The translations under genes were made by a program, and so were the position numbers. Below the pieces are notes generated by a model. That model worked only from the letters and a program-made list of their open reading frames with translations. It had not been told where the DNA came from and ran no database searches. Below, piece by piece: positions 35,886 to 46,575 of a stretch of 64,000 bases of DNA. The first letter of the stretch is position 1, and each line of letters opens with the position of its first letter. The DNA lies in contig NZ_JASFYE010000002.1 of NCBI RefSeq assembly GCF_030055425.1, positions 124,001 to 188,000 of the forward strand. The letters are read 5' to 3'. The DNA is from Methanothermobacter sp. GTDB lineage: Archaea; Methanobacteriota; Methanobacteria; Methanobacteriales; Methanothermobacteraceae.

Positions 35886-37460
35886 TCAGGCCTTTAAGCG
35901 GAGCCTTTTTACCACGAAGTCCCTTTTAAGTGAAAGTAGGAATGATGCAGCCCTTGGACCCATCTTCTTACCTATCAGAACCTTATATATGGCCTGGAAT
36001 GCCTTCTGGGGTTTGAGCCCATGCTTTCTCAGTATGCTGTACATTTCGTCGTGGAGTTCCTCAGGGCTCATATCCGTGGACTCAAGGACGCCTGCAAGTT
36101 CCTCAAGGAACTTCCTCTGGGGCTCTGAGAGTTCAACCTGCGGGAGTTCATCCTGGACATGGAACTTCACGAAGTCCGGGGCATAGAGTCTGAGCCAGTT
36201 TTTAACATTTTCAACCCGTTCCCTCAGCTGGGTTAACTGCTCCTCTGTTAAATCCCCTAGTTCTTTGTCCATGAACTCATCTGGAAGCTGTGAGTTCCTT
36301 TTGAGGATACCGTAGAGCCTTTCAAGGTCGTCCCCGGCGATCTGATAGGCCACGGTCATGAAGCGGTAGGATGGCCTCAGTGGAAGATCAGGTCCATCTA
36401 TCATTGAGACCCGGTAGATCCTCCTGAGTTTCTGCTCCTCCTTCTCTGAGGCAGCCTCCTCCATACCATAATATATCCTCTCTGTCCGGTCGAACTGGTC
36501 CATGAGGTCAAGGAATGGCATGTCAGGGTTGAAGTCCTTGTGTTTCATGGGCTTACTACGGAATATGAAGTAGTTGAGGCTCTCAGGGGGCCCTATCTCA
36601 AGCCACTGGCCTGGTGTGAAGAATACGCCCCTTGACTTGGACATGGCCTCCCCCCTGAGGGTTATCCACTCATAGGGGACCGGGTAGGGGGCCGGGTAAT
36701 CGAATATCTCCTCTGAGATTATGCTGCTCACGTCATATGAGCCGCCGCTTGCGGCATGGTCCTTACCGAAGGGTTCGCAGGTGACACCCAGGATCTTCCA
36801 CCTCGCGGCCCACTCAACCCTCCAGGTGAGTTTACCGAGCCCTGACTTTATGTCCATCTCCCCATCGAATCCACAGTCGCAGCGGTACCTCACTGTGTCC
36901 CCGCTGAAGTCATATGCCTCTGTGGTGTTCACACGGCCGCACCTCTCACAGATGGGGTTGTAGGGGAGCCAGTCATCCCTCAGGGGCCTCTCCCTGAACC
37001 TGTTGAATATCTCCCTTATCTCGCCGGCCCTCCTCAGGGAGGTTCTTATGTAGTCATTGTAGACCCCCTCGGTGTACATCCGGGCCCCTGAGTGGTGCTC
37101 GACCCTTATCCTGAACCTTTCAAGGGCATCCAGGAAGGGTCTCTGGAAGTGTTCCACGAAACTCTCGCAGCAGCCCTCAGGGCAGGGGATCATGGAGTAG
37201 GGCACTCCCAGGTACTTCTCGTAACTTTCTGGGAGGGGATAGGGGACCTTTCTGAGGGGGTCATGGTCGTCTGCTATCCAGACGGTCCTTGATCTGAACC
37301 CATCCTTTTCAAGTGACTTTGATATTGAGCTTGCTATGAAAACGTCGCAGGAGTTTCCTATGTGTATTGAGCCTGATATGGATGTTCCGCTTGCAACAAC
37401 GTGCTCATCAACATCCCTTTCCTTAAGTTCATCGGCTATCCTTTCAATCCAGTGCTTCAA
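35886..37460 (-). CDS. lysS: Class I lysyl-tRNA synthetase
   Basis: A 524-residue archaeal-type LysRS. It has a class I Rossmann fold: [16 protein letters not shown] (HIGH-like motif HIGN) near the N-terminus and EAMSKSRG as the KMSKS loop. Paired cysteines in CERCGRV...CDCG form a Zn insert. I place the start at TTG 37460, because GGTGATC sits 4 bases upstream and [12 protein letters not shown] is a plausible beginning; a longer ATG start at 37517 would add 19 hydrophobic residues without a ribosome-binding site. Confidence 0.93.
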   Translation of the reverse strand: MKHWIERIADELKERDVDEHVVASGTSISGSIHIGNSCDVFIASSISKSLEKDGFRSRTVWIADDHDPLRKVPYPLPESYEKYLGVPYSMIPCPEGCCESFVEHFQRPFLDALERFRIRVEHHSGARMYTEGVYNDYIRTSLRRAGEIREIFNRFRERPLRDDWLPYNPICERCGRVNTTEAYDFSGDTVRYRCDCGFDGEMDIKSGLGKLTWRVEWAARWKILGVTCEPFGKDHAASGGSYDVSSIISEEIFDYPAPYPVPYEWITLRGEAMSKSRGVFFTPGQWLEIGPPESLNYFIFRSKPMKHKDFNPDMPFLDLMDQFDRTERIYYGMEEAASEKEEQKLRRIYRVSMIDGPDLPLRPSYRFMTVAYQIAGDDLERLYGILKRNSQLPDEFMDKELGDLTEEQLTQLRERVENVKNWLRLYAPDFVKFHVQDELPQVELSEPQRKFLEELAGVLESTDMSPEELHDEMYSILRKHGLKPQKAFQAIYKVLIGKKMGPRAASFLLSLKRDFVVKRLRLKA

Positions 37461-37554
37461 GAAGATCACCTGTAAGCGTGATAGAATAAGTGCAGTAAAA
37501 AATTGTGTGAACTTCAAAATATATTAATTCTTCTCTAAAAAAAGGAGTGGGGGT

Positions 37555-38856
37555 TCAGTCGAAGATCCTGGTATCTGCACTGTCAAGCCACTCGTTGACA
37601 ATCTTAACAGCGCAGTACTCACCGCACATGGTGCAGGTGTCTGGATCCTCAGGCGGACGCTCGTCCCTTATGCGCCTTGCCTCTGCAGGGCACATGGCTG
37701 CATCGAACTGGGCCTCCCAGTTGAGCTTCTTACGGGCGTTGGCCATTTCAAGGTCCTTCTCTCCACTGTGGATTCCCTTGGCCATGTCACCAACGTAGGC
37801 CCCGATCCTTGTTGCAATTACCCCCTCCTTAACATCGTCAGGGTAGGGGAGTGCAAGGTGCTCTGCAGGTGTAACATAGCATATAAAGTCTGCACCTGCA
37901 GCTGCAGATGCAGCGGCCCCTATTGATGAGACTATGTGGTCATAGCCAGCCCCTATATCCGTGACTATTGGTCCCAGCATGTAGAATGGGGCCCCACGGC
38001 AGAGTTTCTTCTGGAGTATGACGTTGGCCTTTATCTCATTGATGGGTATATGGCCCGGGCCCTCAACGATGGTCTGGACACCGGCCTCCCTGGCCCTGTC
38101 GATGAGTTCACCCAGCACTATGAGTTCCTGGACCTGGGCACGGTCGGTTGAGTCTGCAATGGCACCGGCCCTCATTGCGTTTGCCATTGACATGACAAAG
38201 TCGTGTTCCTTGGCTATCTCCAGTATGTAATCGAAGTTCTCATAGAGTGGGTTTTCCAGTCCATTTTCAACCATCCAGGCTGATACGAAGGCCCCTCCCC
38301 TGCTCACAAGGCCACCCTCGCGGCCCTGCCTCTTGAGCCTCCTGAGGGTTTCCCTGTTGACACTGCAGTGGATTGCCATGAAGTCTATACCATCCTTTGC
38401 CTGCTTCTCAATGGCCCTGAACATGACGTCCTCGTCCATGTAGATGGCAGCACCCTCCTTCCTTATGGTCTCGATGGCTGCCTGATACACGGGCACGCTT
38501 CCAACGGGTATGGGTGAAAGGTCCAGTATACGCCTCCTTATCTCGTCGAGGTCCCCTCCCACTGAGAGCTCCATGAGGGTGTCTGCCTTGTTTTCAATGG
38601 CAACACGGGCCTTCTCCTCCTCCATTTCGAAGTCCACGATGTCGGTGGATGTCCCTATGGTGGCGTTGACCTTGGTCCTTAAGCCCTCACCTATACCGAC
38701 AGGGGCAACATCGTCCCTGTTCAGGTTGCTGGGGATGGCTATTCTTCCACTGGCAACTCCTCTTCTTATGAATTCTGGGGTGACGTTCTCTGCCTCTGCC
38801 ACCGCCTTCATTTCTTCTGTTATAACACCTTTTTTAGCTTCATCCATTTGAGTCAT
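37555..38856 (-). CDS. thiC: Phosphomethylpyrimidine synthase ThiC
   Basis: A 433-residue radical SAM enzyme of the thiamine pathway. It converts aminoimidazole ribotide to HMP-phosphate. The unusual C-terminal cluster motif is [12 protein letters not shown] plus a nearby Cys (AAMCPAE). Family blocks include [34 protein letters not shown] and [13 protein letters not shown] 38856 has GGTGAT upstream. The leader (38857-39074) shows no thiamine riboswitch that I can recognise. Confidence 0.95.
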   Translation of the reverse strand: MTQMDEAKKGVITEEMKAVAEAENVTPEFIRRGVASGRIAIPSNLNRDDVAPVGIGEGLRTKVNATIGTSTDIVDFEMEEEKARVAIENKADTLMELSVGGDLDEIRRRILDLSPIPVGSVPVYQAAIETIRKEGAAIYMDEDVMFRAIEKQAKDGIDFMAIHCSVNRETLRRLKRQGREGGLVSRGGAFVSAWMVENGLENPLYENFDYILEIAKEHDFVMSMANAMRAGAIADSTDRAQVQELIVLGELIDRAREAGVQTIVEGPGHIPINEIKANVILQKKLCRGAPFYMLGPIVTDIGAGYDHIVSSIGAAASAAAGADFICYVTPAEHLALPYPDDVKEGVIATRIGAYVGDMAKGIHSGEKDLEMANARKKLNWEAQFDAAMCPAEARRIRDERPPEDPDTCTMCGEYCAVKIVNEWLDSADTRIFD

Positions 38857-39074
38857 ACAATCACCGTCTGGTTTGACCCTTAACCCGTGCGGGTATGATC
38901 GGGATCAGCTGGAATGAGATTCATGCGCATCTTATATTGGTTCAATCCAGTTATAAAAACTATGAGGTTTTAATCTCCTTAATAAAAATTCATGGTCTCT
39001 GATGTCAGGGGATCCTTCATTTTCTTGGGTAGGAGGGCATTCATAGTTTATCTGCTAGTGAGATATCTGCTAAA

Positions 39075-40004
39075 TTATACTGGGGGTTCATAGCCCCAGT
39101 GCCTCTTAAAGCGTCTCACAGCAGATTCCAGATCTGGAATGTTTGTCTGGGTCCCCTCTTCCTCCACTATGAAGGATGCAACCGCCGATGCAAACCTGCC
39201 ACAGTTCATGAGATCTGCACCGGCAAGGTATGCCCTCATGAACCCTGCCCTGTAGGAGTCACCGGCCCCTGTGGGATCTGCTGCCTGTCGGGGTATTGCA
39301 TCGATTTCCATCACCTCATCGGCATAGATAACACTTCCATCCCTGCCGTAGGTCTTAACCACAACATCCGGGCCAATGTCTCTGAGACCCTCAACATCAA
39401 CCTCCAGTCTGGAGCATATGCGGTCTATCTCGTGGTGGTTGCCAAAGAGGATGTCACATACTTCCACGGCCCTCTCAAGCTGGCTTCTGGAGTACATGTG
39501 GAGGTCCTGTCCCGGATCGAAGGATATGATCTTTCCCAGTGACCTTGCGAATTCACCGCACCTGCAGTTAAAGGATGGGTCTCCGGTTGCAAGGTGAACC
39601 GCCCTTGCAGATTCTATTACTCTGCGCGGGATCTCGCTCTCCCTGAACTGCGCCGCGGCACCCCAGTAGAAGTAGCTTATCTGGTTGTGGTCGGCGTCTG
39701 TCATCACAAAGGCGGTTGGTGTTGTCTCAGATTTCACCACAATCATGGAGCTTATATCTATGCCGCTGGCCTCAAGGAGTCTTCTGTAATCTGATCCCTC
39801 AAAGTCGCCTCCAACGGCTGATACAAGTGATGTTCTAAGCCCCAGCTTTGACCCCACCAGGGCGACGTTGGCCGCCGCTCCACCATGGAGGTTCCTCATC
39901 CTCCTTATGGCCGTTGATGAGTTGGGTTCGGGAAATTTATCAAGCTGTATTATGTAGTCAAAGGCGGTATGTCCAACAGCAAGAAGGTCTCTGTCTTCAT
40001 TCAT
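39075..40004 (-). CDS. PfkB-family sugar/nucleoside kinase
   Basis: A 309-residue ribokinase-superfamily protein. NLHGGAAANVALVGSKLGL is motif 1 and DPTGAGDSYRAGFMRAYL is motif 2, with the catalytic Asp and anion hole. It will phosphorylate a hydroxymethyl of a sugar or nucleoside with ATP. Methanogen relatives act on nucleosides (cytidine, adenosine) or ribose-like sugars; which one is open. ATG 40004 has GGTGAT 5 bases upstream. Confidence 0.82.
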   Translation of the reverse strand: MNEDRDLLAVGHTAFDYIIQLDKFPEPNSSTAIRRMRNLHGGAAANVALVGSKLGLRTSLVSAVGGDFEGSDYRRLLEASGIDISSMIVVKSETTPTAFVMTDADHNQISYFYWGAAAQFRESEIPRRVIESARAVHLATGDPSFNCRCGEFARSLGKIISFDPGQDLHMYSRSQLERAVEVCDILFGNHHEIDRICSRLEVDVEGLRDIGPDVVVKTYGRDGSVIYADEVMEIDAIPRQAADPTGAGDSYRAGFMRAYLAGADLMNCGRFASAVASFIVEEEGTQTNIPDLESAVRRFKRHWGYEPPV

Positions 40005-40076
40005 GGAATCACCCTGAAAATATAATTAAACTCTGCCACGGCGACTTATAACATCATTGATTATTCGTTAAACAGA

Positions 40077-40931
40077 TCAGTGTAGCGGTTCAAAACCCGC
40101 CTCCAGCACAGCCTCCTGGCCCTCCCCCATCATGAAATCCATGAATTCATCGACCACTTCACTTTTCTGACAGGCAACGGCACTTATAACGTGCCTGGTC
40201 TCATTCTTGAGGATTTCAGAGCCACTGAACTGACTTGCACTGAGGAATGTCATGAGTTCCTGGTCGCTCTTGACGATCCTCTGGGCATGGTATGGGGACC
40301 TGACCTCCCTCACAATTTCAAAGCTGACACCGGAATCTGAAAGCACCTCCCAGGCCAGCCTCTGGGCCGAACCTTCAACACCAATGAATGATGAGCCATC
40401 AAGTTCCCTCATGGTTGTTGCATTGCCACCCACAAGCACCAGGTGGTCGTATGCAACCGGCACGAAGTCCAGGCCCCTCTGGTAGGCCTGCAGGGGATCG
40501 TCAAGGAATATCACATCAAGCATACTTCTTTCTGCAAGGTGGAAGAGGTCAGCATCACAGCATGAAAACAGGGATGCCCCCACCCCGAACCTCTCAATGA
40601 GGACCTCGGCAAGGTTTGATGAAACATAACCCGCCGCAACCATGAGTCTCCCTGAACCACTGAGGACTTTCAGGTACCGCATGTAGGTTCTTAGGATCTC
40701 CATACCCTCCGGTGTGAGTTCTGATCCCGCTCCACTGCTTTTCACGAGCTTAACCCCGAGAAGAGATTCTGCCCTAAGAATCCTTCTGTTTAAAACCTGT
40801 GGTGTCACACCAAGTATCCTTGCGGCCTTCCTCTGGGAGAAGGTTTCCCCTATTACACGGAGGGTCTCAAGGAACCTGTGATCCATTTCATGGTCGTTGA
40901 TCTTCATTCCAGGGAGGGGTTCAATATCCAT
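40077..40931 (-). CDS. LysR/ModE-like transcriptional regulator with ligand-binding domain
   Basis: A 284-residue regulator. Residues 15-80 form a winged helix-turn-helix (FLETLRVIGETFSQRKAARILGVTPQVLNRRILRAESLLGVKLVKSS). The rest resembles a periplasmic-binding-protein fold as in LysR or PBP-like ligand domains (MVAAGYVSSNLAEVL...SMLDVIFLDDPLQAY). It could sense an oxyanion such as molybdate or tungstate, given nearby Mo/W genes, but this is inference only. Divergent from hxlB. ATG 40931 chosen; MKINDH at 40907 is an alternative. Confidence 0.72.
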   Translation of the reverse strand: MDIEPLPGMKINDHEMDHRFLETLRVIGETFSQRKAARILGVTPQVLNRRILRAESLLGVKLVKSSGAGSELTPEGMEILRTYMRYLKVLSGSGRLMVAAGYVSSNLAEVLIERFGVGASLFSCCDADLFHLAERSMLDVIFLDDPLQAYQRGLDFVPVAYDHLVLVGGNATTMRELDGSSFIGVEGSAQRLAWEVLSDSGVSFEIVREVRSPYHAQRIVKSDQELMTFLSASQFSGSEILKNETRHVISAVACQKSEVVDEFMDFMMGEGQEAVLEAGFEPLH

Positions 40932-41018
40932 GGGGATACCTCTAATCTGGGTGAATTTTCACCCCCTAACATCATCCCGCCTATAGCATGGGGGCAGCTG
41001 GCTGGAATTATTTTTTAC

Positions 41019-41026
41019 TCTTATAT
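41019..41026 (+). promoter_or_regulatory. Candidate TATA box for hxlB
   Basis: TCTTATAT after a T-run, about 40 bases before the start codon, in the divergent gap 40932-41060. Confidence 0.4.
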
Positions 41027-41060
41027 CTCATGATCCATATATTAGATTACAGGTGTTGCA

Positions 41061-41645
41061 ATGATAATGAGAGAGGCCATCAGGGATATAGTTGATAATC
41101 TGGAGAAGATGGAAAGGGAGATTGACGCCGACACAGTTGATAGATTCATAGAAACCCTCACATCCGCAGGAAACGTCTTCGTGCTTGGACTGGGGAGGTC
41201 GGGGCTCGTTGCAAAGGCCTTCGCCATGAGACTCATGCACCTTGAGATAAACGTCTTCGTGGTGGGTGAGACCATAACACCCGCAATAAATGAGGGTGAT
41301 GCGCTGATTGCAATATCAGGTTCAGGGAGGACAAGCTACATAGTCAACGCTGCCAGGATAGCCAGGGAGAGGGGTGCAATGGTAGTTGCTGTAACCTCTC
41401 ATCCAGAATCGGAACTTGGAGGGATAGCTGACCTCACTGTAACCGTGAGGGGCAGGACAAAGATTGATGGTGAGAAGAACTATATGAAGAGGCAGATACG
41501 GGGCAACCATCACTCAAGGACACCTCTGGGTACACTGTTTGAGATATCAGCACTTGTCTTTCTGGACGGCCTCATAGCTGAACTCATGCACCGGCTTGAT
41601 AAGAGGGAGGAGGACCTCAACGAGAGGCACAGCGTTTTTGAATGA
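41061..41645 (+). CDS. hxlB: 6-phospho-3-hexuloisomerase
   Basis: A 194-residue SIS-domain isomerase. VFVLGLGRSGLVAKAFAMRLMHL and IAISGSGRTSYIVNAA are the sugar-phosphate-binding loops. It interconverts hexulose-6-phosphate and fructose-6-phosphate. Archaea without an oxidative pentose pathway use it with hexulose-6-phosphate synthase to make ribulose-5-phosphate. The C-terminal HHSRTPLGTLFEISALVFLD is typical. ATG 41061 (or 41067) with AGGTG upstream. The synthase gene is not in view. Confidence 0.85.
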   Translation: MIMREAIRDIVDNLEKMEREIDADTVDRFIETLTSAGNVFVLGLGRSGLVAKAFAMRLMHLEINVFVVGETITPAINEGDALIAISGSGRTSYIVNAARIARERGAMVVAVTSHPESELGGIADLTVTVRGRTKIDGEKNYMKRQIRGNHHSRTPLGTLFEISALVFLDGLIAELMHRLDKREEDLNERHSVFE

Positions 41646-41665
41646 AATCTATGTTTCGAACATCT

Positions 41666-42445
41666 TTAAAGCTCAGAATCAGTGGCAATACCCGAATCAA
41701 GTATTATCCTCTCAGGGTGGCTGTATATGTTGAACCTCCTGCCCCTTACAAATCCAAGCATCGTAAGACCCGTCTTCCTTGCAGCGTCATAGCCTGATGA
41801 TGTTGGGGCGGCGTTCGATGCTATTATGGGAACCCCTGCACGAACAACCTTTATCAGCATATCCGCGGGCATTCTGCCACTGTAGACCATGAAGCTCCTG
41901 GAGAAGTTAACACCGTCCATGGCACCGGAACCCAGAGCCTTATCAACCGCCACATGCCTGCTAACATCCTCGAATACCCTGAATTCATCCCCGGTCACAA
42001 GGGCGGCAACATGCGTACCTCCGGTCATCCTCCACACGGTCGCTGCCTTCACCATTCGCCTGAATGCATGGAATATGTCCTCAGCCCTCACCCTCAGGTC
42101 TGAGTCAACTGGTTCCACCATCTCAGCCCTCTGCCTCCATCCACCGAAGCAATCAGAGCCCATCACAAGCTCACGCCTTATCTCAAGGTCCTCTGATTCT
42201 ATCTCAACGTCGATGAGGTTCTCTGTGATATCCATGGATACTATATCATCCACCGAGTCCACGAATCCCTCGCCGAGAAGGTAGCCTGCTGCGAATTCCC
42301 TAAGGGCAGCGGGACTTGTGGTGAAGCGCTGTTCCAAGCCCCCATTTATTCGGATACGCACCTCAAGGTCATTCACGATTCTTTCTGGGACCCTCCGCAT
42401 CTCATCCTCCACACGGAATGCCTCAACCTCTCTGTAAAGTGACAT
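41666..42445 (-). CDS. fdhD: FdhD, sulfur carrier/sulfurtransferase for formate dehydrogenase
   Basis: A 259-residue FdhD-family protein that passes sulfur from a desulfurase to the Mo/W cofactor of formate dehydrogenase. Family blocks are RFTTSPAALREFAAGYLLGEGFV, GTHVAALVTGDEFRVFEDVSRHVAVDKALG and SGRMPADMLIKVVRAGVPIIASNAAPT. The loop usually carrying a CxxC pair reads SDCFGGWRQ with only one Cys. It lies beside NuoE/NuoF-like and FdhA-like genes, its likely clients. ATG 42445 with GAGGTGTGG upstream. Confidence 0.9.
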   Translation of the reverse strand: MSLYREVEAFRVEDEMRRVPERIVNDLEVRIRINGGLEQRFTTSPAALREFAAGYLLGEGFVDSVDDIVSMDITENLIDVEIESEDLEIRRELVMGSDCFGGWRQRAEMVEPVDSDLRVRAEDIFHAFRRMVKAATVWRMTGGTHVAALVTGDEFRVFEDVSRHVAVDKALGSGAMDGVNFSRSFMVYSGRMPADMLIKVVRAGVPIIASNAAPTSSGYDAARKTGLTMLGFVRGRRFNIYSHPERIILDSGIATDSEL

Positions 42446-42574
42446 TCATCCACACCTCTCATCTAAAAACATATATTCACCCTGGTTTAACAGTTAAACA
42501 GATGTTTAATCATTCATCCTAATTAATATGAATGCGACACTAGAATGGATCTCACATTTAGGTGGAGGTTTCTG

Positions 42575-43024
42575 ATGGATAAGGAATTGAAGAGGATATT
42601 TTCTGGCTACACTGGCCATGCCTCAGAGATCATACCCATCCTCCAGGATATTCAGAATGTCTACGGCTATCTGCCGGAGCATGCCCTGGAGGAGGTTGCT
42701 GGTTTCACAGGGGTCAGTAAAACACATGTATACGGGGTTGCAACCTTTTATGCCCAGTTCAGGTTCAAACCGAAGGGAAGGAAGCACATAATGGTCTGCA
42801 CCGGAACAGCGTGCCATGTAAGTGGGGCCGAACAGGTCCTGGATGCCCTTGAGAGGCACCTTGGCATCGGTGAGGGTGACGTCACAGAGGATATGGAGTA
42901 CTCCCTGGAATCGGTGGGATGCATTGGCTGCTGCTCCCTGGCGCCATGTGCCATGGTGAACGATGAGGTTGTATCACGCATAAAGCCATCAAGGGTAAGC
43001 AAAATTTTCCCAAAAAAGTCTTAG
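42575..43024 (+). CDS. NuoE-like [2Fe-2S] subunit (24-kDa type)
   Basis: A 149-residue thioredoxin-like [2Fe-2S] protein. Cluster ligands are in CTGTACHVSGAEQVL and VGCIGCCSLAP. HVYGVATFYAQFRFKPKGRKHI is the family core. In NADH-linked hydrogenases, formate dehydrogenases and complex I this subunit works with NuoF. I start at ATG 42575 because GGTGGAGG lies 6 bases before it; an in-frame ATG at 42545 has none. The NuoF-like gene follows 10 bases later. Confidence 0.9.
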   Translation: MDKELKRIFSGYTGHASEIIPILQDIQNVYGYLPEHALEEVAGFTGVSKTHVYGVATFYAQFRFKPKGRKHIMVCTGTACHVSGAEQVLDALERHLGIGEGDVTEDMEYSLESVGCIGCCSLAPCAMVNDEVVSRIKPSRVSKIFPKKS

Positions 43025-43034
43025 AGTGTTTAAA

Positions 43035-44897
43035 ATGTTTGAAGATATTGCAGGAAGGGCACTGGATGAATACATGTCCCTCTTCAGGGACGGGCCGGTT
43101 ATATTCCTGGGTTCAGCAACATGTGGAAGATCCGCGGGGGCTCATGAAATAGAGAGAGTATTGCTTGAGAGGGCTTCTGAACTCTCAGTTGAATGTCGCA
43201 TCGTACACACAGGCTGCATGGGCCTCTGCTACGCTGAACCCATGGTGACCGTGTTCAACGGTGATACCCGTGGCGCCATCTACGGGCCAGTGAACAGGAG
43301 ACTTGGAAAGAGGATAATTCAGGAGCTCGCTGATGGTGAGGAATCCTCAGCCATTGGTCATGTTAATGTGGCCTTCAGTGGCGACTCATTTGAACCCTCC
43401 TACAGCATTGACTTCATGGAGAAACAGTCAAGGAGGATACTCAGAAGATGCGGCCTCATAGACCCAGAGAACATCAACCATTACCTGGCGACAGGAGGAT
43501 ATCGGGGGCTCCTCAGGGCACTGGAGATGGAACCTGAGGATATCATTGAAGAGGTGAAGGATTCTGGACTCAGGGGCCGTGGGGGAGCAGGATTCCCCAC
43601 CTGGCTCAAGTGGAGCCTCTGCCGCCAGGAGGAATCCGATGTGAAGTACCTGGTATGCAACGCCGACGAGGGCGACCCGGGTGCCTTCATGAACCGTTCA
43701 CTCATAGAGGGGGACCCCCACTCCCTCCTGGAGGGGATGCTCATAGCATCATATGCTGTGGGTGCAGAGGAGGCCTACATCTACTGCAGGGCAGAGTACC
43801 CCCTTGCCCTTGAAAGACTTAGAACCGCAATATCTGACCTCAGGGACCTTGGACTCCTTGGGGAGGACATCCTGGACTCTGGGTTCAGCCTTGATATAAG
43901 GATAAAGGAGGGGGCAGGGGCATTTGTATGTGGAGAGGAGACAGCCCTCATAGCATCCATTGAGGGTAAAAGGGGAATGCCCCGTACCAGACCACCATTC
44001 CCAACAACAAGCGGCCTCTGGGGGAGACCAACAGTTATAAACAATGTGGAGACACTTGCAGCTGTCTCAATGATAATGCAGCATGGCCCAGAGTACTTCA
44101 ACACCCTGGGGACGGAGGGGAGTCCCGGGACCAAGACCTTCTCCCTTGTGGGGGATGTGAGGAGAACCGGCCTCATAGAGGTTCCCCTGGGCACAAGCCT
44201 GAGGGAGGTCATCCATGATATTGGTGGGGGTGTAAGGGACGGTGAACTCAAGGCCGTCCAGATAGGAGGACCATCAGGCGGATGCCTCCCGGCAGAACTT
44301 GTTGACACAGGAATAGACTATGATTCACTGACATCTGCCGGTGCAATAATGGGGTCAGGGGGGCTCGTGGTTTTATCTGACCATACATGCATGGTTGAAC
44401 TTGCAAGGTACTTCCTTGAGTTCACTCAGCGGGAATCATGCGGAAAGTGTGTCCCGTGCCGTGTGGGTACAAGGCAGATGCTCATGATACTCAATGATAT
44501 AGTTGAGGGTTCAGGAAGAGAGGAGGACCCGGAGATTCTAAGGGACATAGCAGAGACCGTCAGGGCAGCATCCCTCTGTGGCCTGGGCCAGACATCCCCA
44601 AACCCTGTTCTAACCACACTCAGGTACTTTGAAAACGAATACCAGGACCACATAAACGGAAAATGCACTGCAGCATCATGCAGCCAGCTCATGCACTACC
44701 TCATAGATTCAGAAAAATGTGACGGCTGTATGGCCTGCCTGAAGACATGCCCTGCAGACGCCATTGAGGGTTCAAAGGATGAGGTGCATGTTATAGATCA
44801 GGAGAGCTGCCTCAAGTGCGGCTCCTGTCTCGACACATGTAAGAGGGACGCTGTTCTGAGGGTGCCAGGGCCATATTCACCTGCCAATCAGGACTGA
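43035..44897 (+). CDS. NuoF-like flavoprotein with N-terminal thioredoxin-like and C-terminal 2[4Fe-4S] domains
   Basis: A 620-residue electron-entry subunit. Domains in order: thioredoxin-like [2Fe-2S] part (Cys in [16 protein letters not shown]), NuoF core with [14 protein letters not shown] (FMN/NADH site), [27 protein letters not shown] ([4Fe-4S]) and SLCGLGQ, then a ferredoxin end with [12 protein letters not shown] and [11 protein letters not shown]. This is the HydB/HymB/NuoF-like layout of NAD(P)-linked or bifurcating enzymes. ATG 43035 preferred over GTG 43026. It overlaps convergent moaA by 10 bases. Confidence 0.92.
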   Translation: MFEDIAGRALDEYMSLFRDGPVIFLGSATCGRSAGAHEIERVLLERASELSVECRIVHTGCMGLCYAEPMVTVFNGDTRGAIYGPVNRRLGKRIIQELADGEESSAIGHVNVAFSGDSFEPSYSIDFMEKQSRRILRRCGLIDPENINHYLATGGYRGLLRALEMEPEDIIEEVKDSGLRGRGGAGFPTWLKWSLCRQEESDVKYLVCNADEGDPGAFMNRSLIEGDPHSLLEGMLIASYAVGAEEAYIYCRAEYPLALERLRTAISDLRDLGLLGEDILDSGFSLDIRIKEGAGAFVCGEETALIASIEGKRGMPRTRPPFPTTSGLWGRPTVINNVETLAAVSMIMQHGPEYFNTLGTEGSPGTKTFSLVGDVRRTGLIEVPLGTSLREVIHDIGGGVRDGELKAVQIGGPSGGCLPAELVDTGIDYDSLTSAGAIMGSGGLVVLSDHTCMVELARYFLEFTQRESCGKCVPCRVGTRQMLMILNDIVEGSGREEDPEILRDIAETVRAASLCGLGQTSPNPVLTTLRYFENEYQDHINGKCTAASCSQLMHYLIDSEKCDGCMACLKTCPADAIEGSKDEVHVIDQESCLKCGSCLDTCKRDAVLRVPGPYSPANQD

Positions 44898-45805
44898 TAG
44901 TAGGGAGACCTCCTTCTGATGGCCTCAAGAAAGAGTTCACGGAGACCCTCAAGGTCACCGGAGCTGAGTGCTTCCCTGGTGTCCACAAGGTTGTCGTTAC
45001 GGAGGAGGCATGGCTTCAGCTTCCCATCAGGGGTTACCCTAAGCCTTGTGCAGTTTGCACAGAACCTCGTATTGTCCATGGGCCTCACAACCTCCACCTC
45101 CCCACCCCCGATGAAGTACTTCTTGCGGTCCTGCATGAATTTCCTTGTTATTATACGGTCAGCCATCTCTGCCAGTTCAGCCTCAATGGGGGTTATGTCG
45201 CAGTGGTACCTCTCCACTCCATTATCAGGGCAGCTGTCGGTTTTCAGGAGTTCTATTATCTGCAGTACAGCACCCTGCTGGCGACAGAACTCAAACATGT
45301 CCCATATTTCGTGGTGATTGACACCCCTCAGTATCACCATGTTTATCTTGACAGGGTCGAGGCCAGCCATAACGGCACCTTCTATCCCCGCCTTAACCCT
45401 CTCAAGGTAGTCCTTCCTGGTTATGAACCGGTAGGTTTCAGGGTTGAGGGTGTCGAAGCTGACATTGACCCGGTCAAGCCCGGCATCCCTCAGGGGGACA
45501 CTGAGGTCATCAAGGAGGGTCCCGTTGGTTGTTATGGAGATATCCCTGAATCCGATACTGTCTATCCTCTCGACTATCTCAACAATATCATCCCTTATGA
45601 GGGGCTCGCCACCTGAAAGCCTTATTTTCTTCACACCAAGGTCAGAGGCCACCCTGCATATGTTCTCTATATCCTCCGGGCTCATCTCCTCGTCTGAACG
45701 CACGATTCCGTCCCGGTGGCAGTAGATACAGCTGACATTGCAGCGCCCCGTTACAGATATTCTCAGTGATACCAGCGGTCTTCTGTGGTTATCACGGACC
45801 TGCAT
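44888..45805 (-). CDS. moaA: GTP 3',8-cyclase MoaA
   Basis: A 305-residue radical SAM enzyme, first step of molybdopterin synthesis. The N-terminal cluster is [12 protein letters not shown], then [12 protein letters not shown] and TNGTLL. The C-terminal cluster is [18 protein letters not shown], for GTP binding. In this context it feeds Mo/W cofactor to the neighbouring formate-dehydrogenase-like and Fwd enzymes. It lies in an opposite-strand pair with mobB, 14 bases apart. Confidence 0.93.
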   Translation of the reverse strand: MQVRDNHRRPLVSLRISVTGRCNVSCIYCHRDGIVRSDEEMSPEDIENICRVASDLGVKKIRLSGGEPLIRDDIVEIVERIDSIGFRDISITTNGTLLDDLSVPLRDAGLDRVNVSFDTLNPETYRFITRKDYLERVKAGIEGAVMAGLDPVKINMVILRGVNHHEIWDMFEFCRQQGAVLQIIELLKTDSCPDNGVERYHCDITPIEAELAEMADRIITRKFMQDRKKYFIGGGEVEVVRPMDNTRFCANCTRLRVTPDGKLKPCLLRNDNLVDTREALSSGDLEGLRELFLEAIRRRSPYYQS

Positions 45806-45819
45806 TCTCTACCCCGATA

Positions 45820-46503
45820 TTAATCTGGTCTTTTTATGATGAGATCAACCTTTTGATGTTTAAGGCTTTCTGTATCAAGGGCATCCACCATGCCGAGAAC
45901 AGTACCTGCTATGAAGTTCTGGACGAAGGGGTTCAGGGGGACGGGGTTTCCATTTACCCTGAGGAGAACCCTATCAGGCTGGCTCTTACAGTCTGTACCA
46001 TCTGCCTCGCCCTGCACCTTTGCCTTTGCAAACTCTCTGCATGATTCAAAGCCGCACTTACCGCAGTTGAGGTCCTGAAGGAGGCCGTAGCTTCTTCTTT
46101 CTATGAGCTCAATCAGGTCATCCACTTCATCGATTTTGAATGGGTCAACAACCTTCAGGGTGAATTCTCCTGGTGTGGATGTTGATATGTTGGCATACTC
46201 CATTGACTTGAAGCCCTCAACCACAAGGAAGTCGATGTCATCCAGCATCTCAAGGACACCCACAACCTCAGGGAGGCCCATTTCCCTGTTGATAAGGAAG
46301 AAGGTTTCCCTTCCAGTTCCTGCAACTATCTCTGCACCGGCCCTCCGGTGCCTGTCGGTGTCCTTGCCTGGAAAATCAAATCCCCCATGGGTATGCTTGA
46401 GGGTCGCGACCCGGTAACCCGCATCCACGAGTTTCCTGACGATTTTCTCAACCAGGGCGGTTTTGCCGGTGTCCTTGGTGCCTGTCACCCCTACTATCCT
46501 CAT
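45820..46503 (-). CDS. mobB: MobB-like GTP-binding protein with C-terminal cysteine domain
   Basis: A 227-residue protein. The N-terminal P-loop is GVTGTKDTGKTALVEKIV, with LKHTHGGFDFPGKDTDRHRRAGA and FLVVEGFKS: the MobB family, which supports guanine-dinucleotide attachment to molybdopterin. After about residue 145 comes CGKCGFESCREFAKAKVQGEADGTDC, a four-cysteine Fe-S type domain not present in plain MobB. Its role is unknown; it may sense cluster or redox state. Divergent from the fdhA-like gene, so the 46504-46575 gap holds both promoters. Confidence 0.9.
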   Translation of the reverse strand: MRIVGVTGTKDTGKTALVEKIVRKLVDAGYRVATLKHTHGGFDFPGKDTDRHRRAGAEIVAGTGRETFFLINREMGLPEVVGVLEMLDDIDFLVVEGFKSMEYANISTSTPGEFTLKVVDPFKIDEVDDLIELIERRSYGLLQDLNCGKCGFESCREFAKAKVQGEADGTDCKSQPDRVLLRVNGNPVPLNPFVQNFIAGTVLGMVDALDTESLKHQKVDLIIKRPD

Positions 46504-46575
46504 ACTTTCACCTCTTCATAAACTTTATTTTATGTGGGGATAAATTTTCAGTATAAAAAATTAGCTGAAGATAAC

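Noticed and set aside
38857-39074. TPP riboswitch before thiC
   Set aside because: The conserved CUGAGA and related core segments of the TPP aptamer are not recognisable in the leader.
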